Assembly (NCBI GenBank): GCA_017615135.1
Contig: JAGAAU010000234.1
Location: 1 to 6,984 of the forward strand
Source of the DNA: Bacteroidales bacterium
GTDB taxonomy: Bacteria; Bacteroidota; Bacteroidia; Bacteroidales; UBA932
DNA length: 6,984 nt
Direction of reading: 5' to 3'
Both the position numbers and the translations under genes were made by a program. Below are positions 1 to 5,527 of the stretch, one piece after another (position 1 is the first letter of the stretch; each line of letters begins with the position of its first letter). The notes under the pieces were generated by a model. It saw only the letters and a list, made by a program, of their open reading frames with translations, made no database searches and was not told where the DNA came from.

Positions 1-18
1 CCCTGTCGCCTTTGCTTA

Positions 19-636
19 TCACTTGAGTTTCTTGAGTTCGTTCTCTATGGTTGCCGCAATCATCCTGATGGCTACCTTGTTCATGCCTCCTTCAGGAATA
101 ATTACGTCTGCGTAGCGCTTGCTGGGTTCTATGAACTGGAGGTACATGGGTTTGACGGTGCGGGTGTAACGCTCGATTACCCATGCAATATCTTTGCCGC
201 GTTCCAGACAGTCGCGGGTGATTACGCGCATGAGACGGTCGTCGTCGTCGGCATCCACGAAAATCTTAACGTCCATCTGCTCAAGGAGCTCCCTGCAGGT
301 GAAGATAAGTATGCCCTCGACTATGATTATGTCGGCGGGTTCCACGTGAACGGTTTCAGTCTGGGAGCGGCTGCAGGTGATGTACGAATACACCGGCTGC
401 TCGATGGGGCTGCCGCTCTTCAGGGTTTGAATCTGTTCGCAGAGCAGATCCCAGTCGATTGCGTCCGGATGATCGAAGTTATGGTGGCGCTTCTCCTCCT
501 CCGTGAGGTTGCTGGAGTCCTTATAATAGGAATCCTGCGGAATCACAACCACCTTCTCTTTCAGTCGCGATACGATATTCCTGACCACCGTGGTCTTTCC
601 GGAGCCCGAGCCCCCTGCTATTCCAATTACCAGCAT
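19..636 (-). CDS. udk: Uridine kinase (uridine/cytidine monophosphokinase)
   Basis: Cytosolic pyrimidine-salvage enzyme that phosphorylates uridine and cytidine to UMP and CMP with ATP or GTP. The 205-residue protein has the family's usual length and is complete from ATG (636) to TGA. Visible motifs are the Walker A loop GGSGSGKTT (8-16), the QDSYYKD segment (34-40) whose Asp is the expected catalytic/substrate-binding residue, NFDHPDAID (53-61), PVYSY (81-85), VEGIL (106-110) ending the Walker B-like strand, and the Arg-rich lid RDCLERGKD (141-149). The C-terminus is a short basic helix. The ATG sits 11 residues ahead of the core of the P-loop, so the start is secure. There is no clear Shine-Dalgarno, only a purine-rich leader containing AAAAGAT twice. 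It lies 219 nt downstream of asnS, with a structured RNA-like element between them, and could be expressed from its own promoter or by read-through. I could not find a convincing promoter. Confidence 0.96.
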   Translation of the reverse strand: MLVIGIAGGSGSGKTTVVRNIVSRLKEKVVVIPQDSYYKDSSNLTEEEKRHHNFDHPDAIDWDLLCEQIQTLKSGSPIEQPVYSYITCSRSQTETVHVEPADIIIVEGILIFTCRELLEQMDVKIFVDADDDDRLMRVITRDCLERGKDIAWVIERYTRTVKPMYLQFIEPSKRYADVIIPEGGMNKVAIRMIAATIENELKKLK

Positions 637-673
637 ATCTTTTGATCTTTTGCTTTTAGCTTAGCTTTTTTTA

Positions 674-706
674 TTGGCTTTTGTGCTTTATCGTTGGCTT
701 TTGTGC
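674..706. repeat. Two copies of a 13-bp direct repeat, 20-bp period
   Basis: TTGGCTTTTGTGC occurs at 674-686 and again at 694-706 on the plus strand, separated by 7 nt. On the transcribed minus strand this is GCACAAAAGCCAA twice, just 3' of the large inverted-repeat element and ahead of udk. The second copy overlaps the outer end of that element (GTGCC from 703). It could be a local slippage duplication of the element's edge or a binding site. Function is unknown. Confidence 0.6.
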
Positions 707-817
707 CATCCCGCAAGGGGCCCAGAACCGTCACTGCGTGACCCCTCCCGTAAACGGGCCCCTCCCTCTTATGTTGCCGAGGGTGGCACAGGTTCTGGAC
801 CCCCAGGGGACGGCACA
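702..817 (-). other. Structured intergenic element: 23-bp imperfect stem enclosing three hairpins (possible cloverleaf RNA)
   Basis: Positions 703-729 are complementary to 791-816: a 10-pair outer helix (703-712 with 807-816), a 4x3 internal loop (713-716 against 804-806) and a 13-pair inner helix (717-729 with 791-803). On the minus-strand transcript the two irregular positions (708/811 and 721/799) are U-G and G-U pairs, while on the plus strand they would be A-C mismatches. The 61-nt apical part holds three smaller hairpins: 772-790 (six pairs, one bulge, 6-nt loop), 747-758 (CCCG closing on CGGG) and 730-742 (GTCAC closing on GTGAC). The first and last abut the main stem with no unpaired bases, giving a four-way-junction geometry. 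No U-run follows on either strand, so it is not a standard intrinsic terminator. It may be a structured leader of udk, a small RNA, or a copy of a palindromic interspersed repeat. I recognise no named RNA family. The pairing is read directly; the function is inference. Confidence 0.6.
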
Positions 818-855
818 TAACTCATGCATGGCATGTAAAGCGTATAAAAATTCTA

Positions 856-2253
856 TTAGAATTCAGCGTTTTTAGGGGTGCGGGGGAAGGGGATGACGTC
901 GCGGATGTTCTGCATGCCGGTGATGAAGAGCAGCAGACGCTCGAAGCCAAGACCGAATCCGCTGTGAGGGCAGCTGCCGAAGCGGCGGGTGTCTATGTAC
1001 CATTCGAGGTTGCGGCGGCTCATTCCAAGTTCGTCTATGCGCCCCTCGAGTTTGGCAAGGTCGGCCTCGCGCTCCGATCCTCCTATAATCTCGCCGATCT
1101 TCGGGAAGAGGATGTCCATTGCGCGCACAGTCTTGCCGTCTTCGTTCTGCTTCATATAGAACGCCTTGATATCCTTGGGATAGTCTGTGAGGATCACGGG
1201 CTTGCCGAAGTGTTCCTCAACCAGGTAGCGCTCGTGCTCGCTCTGCAGGTCCGTACCCCAGTCTACTGGATACTCGAACTTGTGTCCGGCCTCCACGGCG
1301 GCCTTCAGTATCTTAATGCCTTCGCCATAGGCGAGACGCACGAATTCCGTATTTACCACTCCCTCCAGACGCTCGATCAGGGTGTTGTCGTAGCGGTCGT
1401 TCAGGAAGGTGATGTCTTCGCGGCAATTGTCAAGGGCATAGCGCACCAGGCTCTTGATGAAGTCTTCTGCCAGATCCATATTGTCCTTGATGTCGTAGAA
1501 AGCCATTTCGGGCTCGATCATCCAGAACTCTGCCAGGTGGCGGGGAGTATTGGAATTCTCTGCACGGAAGGTGGGGCCGAAGGTGTAGATTTCTCCCAGG
1601 GCGGTGGCTCCAAGTTCGCCTTCCAGCTGGCCGCTGACGGTGAGGCTGGTCTGACGTCCGAAGAAGTCCTTGCTGTAATCCGGCTGGCCCTTCTTGTTGC
1701 GGGGTACATTGGCGAGGTCCAGGGTGGTAACCTGGAACATCTGGCCTGCGCCCTCTGCGTCGGAGGCGGTGATGAGCGGGGTGTTCAAATACACGAAGCC
1801 CCTGGAATGGAAGTACTCGTGTATTGCGAACGCCATCTGGCTGCGGAGCCTGAGCACGGCCCCGAAGGTATTGGTGCGGGGACGAATGTGGGCTACGGTG
1901 CGGAGATATTCGAAGGAGGTATCCTTCTTCTGCAGCGGGTAGCGCACAGGGTCGCAGGCACCGTAGAGTTCAATCTCGGAAGCCTTGATTTCTACTTTCT
2001 GCCCGCTGCCAACAGATTCCACGAGCTGTCCGCGTACGGCGATACAGGCGCCGGTGCTTATTGCGGCCAGCAGGGGAGCGTTCTCCTCGTTGCGATCGAG
2101 CACTATCTGTATGTTCTTGATTGTAGACCCGTCGTTAAGTGCGATGAACGCCACTTCCTTGGAGGGTCTTTTCGTCCTTACCCAGCCTTTGGCCAGGACC
2201 TCACGGCCTGCTTCCATTTCAAGCAGGTCCTTCACTTTGCTGCGAAGTATCAT
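856..2253 (-). CDS. asnS: Asparagine--tRNA ligase (asparaginyl-tRNA synthetase, class IIb)
   Basis: Charges tRNA-Asn with asparagine in the cytosol. The 465-residue protein has the normal bacterial AsnRS length. An N-terminal OB-fold anticodon-binding domain spans roughly 15-105 ([20 protein letters not shown] near 23-42). It is followed by the HIRPRT hinge (122-127) and the class II catalytic core: motif 1 around 148-162 ([15 protein letters not shown]), motif 2 around 225-249 (FGPTFRAEN, then [14 protein letters not shown]) and motif 3 around 432-459 ([15 protein letters not shown], then the FPRTP end). The [12 protein letters not shown] form, with no GAD domain insertion, favours AsnRS over AspRS. 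The ATG at 2253 is followed directly by the expected N-terminus, with AGGAA touching it, too close for a good ribosome site. The gene ends in tandem stops, TAA TAG. It follows the exb operon across a strong terminator, so it is probably a separate transcription unit. Confidence 0.97.
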   Translation of the reverse strand: MILRSKVKDLLEMEAGREVLAKGWVRTKRPSKEVAFIALNDGSTIKNIQIVLDRNEENAPLLAAISTGACIAVRGQLVESVGSGQKVEIKASEIELYGACDPVRYPLQKKDTSFEYLRTVAHIRPRTNTFGAVLRLRSQMAFAIHEYFHSRGFVYLNTPLITASDAEGAGQMFQVTTLDLANVPRNKKGQPDYSKDFFGRQTSLTVSGQLEGELGATALGEIYTFGPTFRAENSNTPRHLAEFWMIEPEMAFYDIKDNMDLAEDFIKSLVRYALDNCREDITFLNDRYDNTLIERLEGVVNTEFVRLAYGEGIKILKAAVEAGHKFEYPVDWGTDLQSEHERYLVEEHFGKPVILTDYPKDIKAFYMKQNEDGKTVRAMDILFPKIGEIIGGSEREADLAKLEGRIDELGMSRRNLEWYIDTRRFGSCPHSGFGLGFERLLLFITGMQNIRDVIPFPRTPKNAEF

Positions 2254-2271
2254 TTCCTGTTTTTATCCTTT

Positions 2272-2303
2272 AAAAAAGCAGCCCTCTCTGGAAGGGGGCT
2301 GCT
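2272..2303 (-). terminator. Intrinsic terminator of the ExbB/ExbD operon
   Basis: On the minus strand an 8-bp perfect GC-rich stem (2296-2303 with 2277-2284, AGCAGCCC closing on GGGCTGCT) has an 11-nt loop that can add a G-U and a C-G pair. It runs straight into six T residues (2277-2272). It lies 19 nt past the stop of the last exbD and 18 nt before the asnS start, so it most simply ends the motor operon. The plus strand has no U-run after the hairpin, so it is one-directional. Confidence 0.9.
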
Positions 2304-2322
2304 CGATAGCTTGAGGGCAAAA

Positions 2323-2790
2323 TTAGTCGCCCTTTCTTGCAGAGTACATTATCTTGAGCGCGGAGCACCTGCGGAGCTCCTGCTTCACGTCTGTAATGAT
2401 GCCCATTCTGACATCCTGGTCGGCCCTGATGCTGACGGTCATGAACTGACGGTCTGCCTCGCTCTTGGATTCACGCTCGGCGGCGATGAAGTCGCGGATG
2501 TCGTCCGTGGTCTTGAAAGAATCGTTCAGCTGTATACGGGCATCGGTACCATACTGGGCCTGGAGAGACTTGATAGGGGTTCCGATGTTGATGTATGAGT
2601 TGAGGTCTTTCCTTTCAAGTTTGACCACTTCCGACGCCTGGGGAATCTTCACCATAACCTTGTTCTCGGTCTCACGCATCTGGGTGGTAACCATGAAGAA
2701 GAACAGGAGCATGAAAACGATATCGGAGAGGGAGCTGCTGGTCATTGCCGGCACTTCCTTCTTATTGCTGCTTCCACCGAATTTTGACAT
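2323..2790 (-). CDS. exbD: ExbD/TolR-family biopolymer transport protein (second copy)
   Basis: Inner-membrane subunit of a proton-driven ExbB/ExbD (TolQ/TolR-like) motor that energises outer-membrane processes through a TonB-type partner. The 155-residue protein has a short cytosolic N-terminus (NKKEVPAM, 9-16), one membrane helix at about 21-37 (LSDIVFMLLFFFMVTTQ) carrying the family's proton-relay aspartate at D23, and a periplasmic domain to the C-terminus. The periplasmic part ends in the family-typical VSIRADQDVRMGIITDVKQE stretch (123-142). The N-terminal 40 residues closely resemble those of the upstream exbD, pointing to an old tandem duplication. It is preceded by the only strong Shine-Dalgarno in the operon (AGGAGGA), starts 16 nt after the previous gene, and is the last gene before the terminator. 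ExbD versus TolR cannot be decided from sequence alone. Confidence 0.92.
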   Translation of the reverse strand: MSKFGGSSNKKEVPAMTSSSLSDIVFMLLFFFMVTTQMRETENKVMVKIPQASEVVKLERKDLNSYINIGTPIKSLQAQYGTDARIQLNDSFKTTDDIRDFIAAERESKSEADRQFMTVSIRADQDVRMGIITDVKQELRRCSALKIMYSARKGD

Positions 2791-2796
2791 TTCGTA

Positions 2797-2803
2797 TCCT
2801 CCT
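2797..2803 (-). promoter_or_regulatory. Strong Shine-Dalgarno for the last exbD
   Basis: AGGAGGA on the minus strand, 6 nt before the ATG at 2790. The other starts checked (exbB, the membrane protein, the first exbD, tatD, asnS, udk) have nothing comparable at proper spacing, as expected in Bacteroidota, so this site stands out and fixes the start of this gene. Confidence 0.8.
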
Positions 2804-2806
2804 GTT

Positions 2807-3388
2807 TTAATGTTTCTTACCTACATCCTTAGGCTCAGCCTCGGAGATGTTCTGGGGAACGGCCTTCTTTACGGCAGCCTGCTGCTCCTCGGTAAGGAGA
2901 GCGAACTTTTTGCCGAACTTGATCTTCGAACATTCGTCGCGAAGCTCGTTTACGGCCTTCACCAGTTCATTCTGTACGGCGATGTATGCCTGATAGCTCG
3001 TGCCACGGTCGTTCTGCAGGGAAATAACTCCCTTGGAAACGGGCCATGCGCCCAGACCCTCGATATCCTGAATCTCCTTGATGGGCAGGTTAGGGGAGTC
3101 TGTGGGGTTGGTAAGGAACTCCTTGATTCTGTCTTTGAGCTGACTTACGTCTATGGGATCACTACCTGCAAGAATTCTGTCGGCCGAGTTGATCTTCACC
3201 ACAATGATATTGCGGCGGTTGACCTTCTGGTCTTCCACTTTCTGATCCTTGTCCGGCATGGGGGGCAGACGCCTTGAAAGACCGGTCTGTGTGCCCATGG
3301 TGGTGGTCATCAGGAAGTAGCACAGGAGCAGGAAGGCGATGTCCGCCGTCGAGCTCGTGTTCATTGCTGGTACTTTCTTTTTGGCCAT
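2807..3388 (-). CDS. exbD: ExbD/TolR-family biopolymer transport protein (first copy, with C-terminal extension)
   Basis: Inner-membrane motor subunit, partner of the ExbB-like protein encoded upstream in the same operon. It is 193 residues, longer than a classical ExbD of about 140. A basic N-terminus (MAKKKVPAMN) leads into one membrane helix at about 14-32 (TADIAFLLLCYFLMTTTMG) with the conserved proton-relay aspartate at D16. A periplasmic region follows, with the IIVVKINSADRILAG strand (61-75) and the YIAVQNELVKAVNELRDE helix (135-152). The last 40 or so residues are a charged, Lys/Glu/Gln-rich tail absent from the second copy. It starts 6 nt after the membrane-protein stop codon with no Shine-Dalgarno, which suggests translational coupling. 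Two differing ExbDs in a row are a known Bacteroidota arrangement; Flavobacterium psychrophilum, for example, has exbD1 and exbD2. Confidence 0.9.
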   Translation of the reverse strand: MAKKKVPAMNTSSTADIAFLLLCYFLMTTTMGTQTGLSRRLPPMPDKDQKVEDQKVNRRNIIVVKINSADRILAGSDPIDVSQLKDRIKEFLTNPTDSPNLPIKEIQDIEGLGAWPVSKGVISLQNDRGTSYQAYIAVQNELVKAVNELRDECSKIKFGKKFALLTEEQQAAVKKAVPQNISEAEPKDVGKKH

Positions 3389-3394
3389 GGGGTA

Positions 3395-3829
3395 TTATTT
3401 CTTGTTGTTTATGGCAAGACGGACCTCCCCGGCCACAATGGCCAGGACAGCCAGACCACCGAAGAGGTAGGTGAGGTTAAGAAGGGTGTCCGTAAGCTTG
3501 AGCGTACTGGCATCGGGCTGTACAGCCATTCCCATTGCGGGATTTCCCGGGGAAATAAGATACACCACGAGGCAGAGTACGGCGGCGCCTATAAGGATGC
3601 CGAAAATCTTGATAAGACTCTTCGGGTTGTTGACTGCGCTCACTATGAGGCCCACTACGACCCAGCTGGCCACTGCCAGCCCGACCATGATGTAGGCCCA
3701 GGTGAGAAGTACGTCGGTAGCGGTGCCGTCATTGGACTCGAAGCCTACAGAGAAGCCCCAGACCAGGATAGCCACGCTGACGAGTATCATCGCAACCATT
3801 ACCCAGGTAAATATTTTATTGAGTTTCAT
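3395..3829 (-). CDS. Four-helix membrane protein of unknown function within the ExbB/ExbD operon
   Basis: I do not recognise a named family. The 144-residue protein has four predicted membrane helices at about 8-29, 38-65, 72-93 and 113-138, with no signal peptide and no charged residue buried in the helices except E135 and R137 near the end. By the positive-inside rule, both termini and the basic middle linker (NNPK, 67-70) are cytosolic. The second and fourth helices look like copies: from T38 and T113 both read TDxLL, then Y at +8 and GLAV at +12 to +15, and both end in NN followed by Lys. The first and third helices share LxKIF (3-7 and 72-76). The protein is therefore probably an internal duplication of a two-helix hairpin. 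Its position between exbB (24-nt gap) and exbD (6-nt gap) suggests an accessory or assembly subunit of the motor; this is inference from context. Confidence 0.85.
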   Translation of the reverse strand: MKLNKIFTWVMVAMILVSVAILVWGFSVGFESNDGTATDVLLTWAYIMVGLAVASWVVVGLIVSAVNNPKSLIKIFGILIGAAVLCLVVYLISPGNPAMGMAVQPDASTLKLTDTLLNLTYLFGGLAVLAIVAGEVRLAINNKK

Positions 3830-3853
3830 ATTTCTGAAGCTTGAGACGGTAAA

Positions 3854-4642
3854 CTACTTCTTGTTGTACTTGCTGAGGCAGTCGACGAGGGAGATGGAAG
3901 AATCTTCCATATCGATGGCGATGCTGTCGATCTTTGCGAGGATGTAGTTGTAGAACACCTGCAGAATCATAGCGACGATGAGACCTGCAACGGTGGTGAT
4001 AAGGGCGACCTTCATACCTCCTGCAACAACGTTAGGGGAGATGTCACCTGCGGCCTGGATGGCGTCGAAGGCCTGGATCATACCGATAACGGTTCCGAGG
4101 AATCCGAGGGACGGTGCGATGGCGATGAAGAGTCCGATCCAGCTGAGGCCGTTCTCCATCTGGCTCATCTGCACGGAGCCGTAGGATACGATGGTCTTTT
4201 CAACTACGTCGATTCCCTGATCGTAACGAAGGAGTCCCTGATAAAAAATGCTGGCGACGGGGCCGCTGGTTGAACGGCAGACGTCCTTTGCAGCTTCGAT
4301 TCCGCCTTCTGCGAGAGCCTTCTCAACCTTTTCAAGAAGTTTCTTGGTGTTGGTCTTGGAGAAGGTCAGGTAGAGTATACGCTCGATTGAAAGGGCAAGA
4401 CCGATGATGAGGCAGATGATGATGAGGGACATGAATCCGGCACCACCTTCAATGAATTTGGTCTTGAGAGCCTGATTGAGGGGAACTTCGGGAGCTCCGG
4501 CTGTAAGGGCTGCAAGGTCGTTTGCAGGGGCTTCGACAACTTCTTCTGCTGCCTGCTCTGCCTGCTGGTCCTGAGCGAATGCGATGTTAGCAGAGAAAGT
4601 CATAAGACCCGCCACTGCCAGGAACATGAAAAATTTTTTCAT
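3854..4642 (-). CDS. exbB: MotA/TolQ/ExbB proton-channel family protein
   Basis: Inner-membrane proton-channel subunit that with ExbD converts the proton gradient into work on a TonB-type protein (or a Tol-type complex). It is 262 residues. A signal peptide at 1-23 (MKKFF, hydrophobic core, AFA before QD) is followed by an acidic, Ala-rich periplasmic linker (24-58). Helix 1 spans about 67-92 and ends in the family's IERILYL. A cytosolic domain (about 95-165) precedes helix 2 (167-190), with the diagnostic GFLGTVIGMIQAF (180-192), and helix 3 (about 208-235), with the Thr pair at 216-217 in ALITTVAGLIVAMI. A short cytosolic tail ends in Lys. It is the first gene of a four-gene operon and has a good promoter 55-85 nt upstream. 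ExbB rather than TolQ is favoured by the N-terminal extension and the paired exbDs, but the two cannot be separated firmly without a partner gene. Confidence 0.93.
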   Translation of the reverse strand: MKKFFMFLAVAGLMTFSANIAFAQDQQAEQAAEEVVEAPANDLAALTAGAPEVPLNQALKTKFIEGGAGFMSLIIICLIIGLALSIERILYLTFSKTNTKKLLEKVEKALAEGGIEAAKDVCRSTSGPVASIFYQGLLRYDQGIDVVEKTIVSYGSVQMSQMENGLSWIGLFIAIAPSLGFLGTVIGMIQAFDAIQAAGDISPNVVAGGMKVALITTVAGLIVAMILQVFYNYILAKIDSIAIDMEDSSISLVDCLSKYNKK

Positions 4643-4696
4643 AATGAAGGTTTTGATGTATTAGTTATTAACAATAAATTTCTGCTCGAAATCGCT

Positions 4697-4727
4697 GCAA
4701 TTTAGCAAAAAAATCTCACAAGACAAA
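4697..4727 (-). promoter_or_regulatory. Predicted Bacteroidota-type promoter for the ExbB/ExbD operon
   Basis: On the minus strand a TTTG element (4727-4724) is followed after exactly 19 nt by TAAATTGC (4704-4697). The known Bacteroidota sigma-A consensus is TTTG, 19-21 nt, TAnnTTTG, so the -33 box and spacing match and the -7 box matches in its first six positions. Transcription would start near 4690 and give an AT-rich leader of about 48 nt before the exbB ATG, including a small GTTAATAAC palindrome. The 99-nt gap (4643-4741) has no coding potential and no good terminator for tatD; only a weak TCT/AGA hairpin before a T-run is seen at 4708-4722. Confidence 0.6.
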
Positions 4728-4741
4728 AGTTTTTCCAATTT

Positions 4742-5518
4742 TCAGGCGGGAAGGCCGAAGAGCTTCTCGGCGTTGGCATTGGTTGCCCGGGCTATTTCCT
4801 CTATGCTTACTTGTTTTATTTCAGCGAGTTTTGCGGCAATCAGAGGGATGTTGGCGCTCTCATTGCGGGTGCCCCTGAGCGGTGTGGGGGCCAGGTACGG
4901 AGCATCTGTTTCCAGTACTGTCTGTTCGAGGGGGATTTCAGCCGCCTCCCTGGCAATTCCGGCGTTTTTGAAGGTGAGGACTCCGCCTATGCCTACGCTC
5001 CATTCGCCGTAGCGCCGCAGCTCCCTGAGCAGTTGTGCGCTGCCGCTGAAAGCGTGCAGGTTCCCTCTCAGGTGCAGGTGTGCGCAGTCCCGGGCTACTG
5101 CGAGGAAGTCTTCCGTGGCGTCCCGCAGATGGATGTTTACGGGCAGGTCGCGGCTTGCCGCCATCTCCAGCTGCACCCTAAGAGCCTCCAGCTGCTCGGA
5201 GCGGAATTCTCTGCTCCAGTGATAATCCAGCCCGATTTCTCCCATTGCCACAGGGTTGCGGGAAAACCATGGTTCCAGTGCCTCCAGTTCCTGTTTCCAG
5301 TTCTTGTCTACAGAGCCGGGATACAAACCCAGCATGGGGAAGAGCACGCCGGGATGACGGGCGGCGGCCTCGTACATTGCAGGCCTTTCCCGGCTGTCTA
5401 TGTCGGCGAGTATCATCCTGTCTACCCCGGCGGCCACGGCTCTCTCTACAACGGCGTCTTCTTCGCCCCGGAAAGCCTCGTCGCTTATGTGCGTATGCGT
5501 GTCTATGAAGCGGTTCAC
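4742..5518 (-). CDS. tatD: TatD-family metal-dependent hydrolase / DNase
   Basis: Cytosolic TIM-barrel metallohydrolase. Family members studied are 3'-5' exonucleases acting on DNA, linked to DNA repair and clearance of damaged ends. The 258 residues match the family length. Metal-binding motifs appear in order: HxH (H8 and H10 in DTHTH), E94 (GEIGLDYH), H130 (NIHLRDA), H155 (HAFSG) and D205 (ETDAPYLAP). The usual GLHP loop reads GLYP (64-67). The GTG at 5518 is the only usable start, because the next downstream Met codons fall after the HTH metal motif and the overlapping ATG at 5520 hits TGA at once. It lies 9 nt after the dprA stop, in the same reading frame, with no Shine-Dalgarno, so it is probably co-transcribed and translationally coupled. 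The pairing with dprA suggests a DNA-handling unit, though bacterial TatD roles are not fully settled. Confidence 0.94.
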   Translation of the reverse strand: MNRFIDTHTHISDEAFRGEEDAVVERAVAAGVDRMILADIDSRERPAMYEAAARHPGVLFPMLGLYPGSVDKNWKQELEALEPWFSRNPVAMGEIGLDYHWSREFRSEQLEALRVQLEMAASRDLPVNIHLRDATEDFLAVARDCAHLHLRGNLHAFSGSAQLLRELRRYGEWSVGIGGVLTFKNAGIAREAAEIPLEQTVLETDAPYLAPTPLRGTRNESANIPLIAAKLAEIKQVSIEEIARATNANAEKLFGLPA

Positions 5519-5527
5519 ATGGCAAAG

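Noticed and set aside
703..816. Invertible phase-variation promoter flanked by inverted repeats
   Set aside because: The repeats are imperfect, the enclosed 61 nt are themselves filled with hairpins and contain no promoter-like sequence, and there is no recombinase gene nearby.
703..816. Intrinsic terminator for asnS
   Set aside because: The minus strand reads AAAAGCC, not a U-run, after the hairpin, and the internal structure is far more complex than a terminator needs.
627..818. 63-codon minus-strand frame in the asnS-udk spacer, overlapping the udk start by 10 nt
   Set aside because: Its sequence is dictated by the inverted-repeat structure and then by A-rich DNA (Lys-rich tail). It has no ribosome site and no recognisable domain, and the base-pairing pattern explains the region better.
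845..868. Short AATTC/GAATT hairpin followed by T residues over the asnS stop codon
   Set aside because: It has only five AT-rich pairs and a short T-run; too weak to call as a terminator.
2254..2322. T-box or other aminoacyl-tRNA-sensing leader before asnS
   Set aside because: The whole gap is 69 nt, most of it the terminator, with no room for a specifier stem or T-box sequence.
2318..2325. TAATTTTG, an exact TAnnTTTG -7 box over the exbD stop, which would put the terminator hairpin in the asnS leader as an attenuator
   Set aside because: No TTTG is found 19-21 nt upstream, and the hairpin is fully explained as the end of the exb operon.
964..2598. 544-codon plus-strand open frame antisense to asnS and the last exbD
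   Set aside because: It runs opposite two clearly conserved genes, and its translation has no recognisable motif and an odd Cys/His/Gly-rich composition. It follows from codon bias in the true genes.
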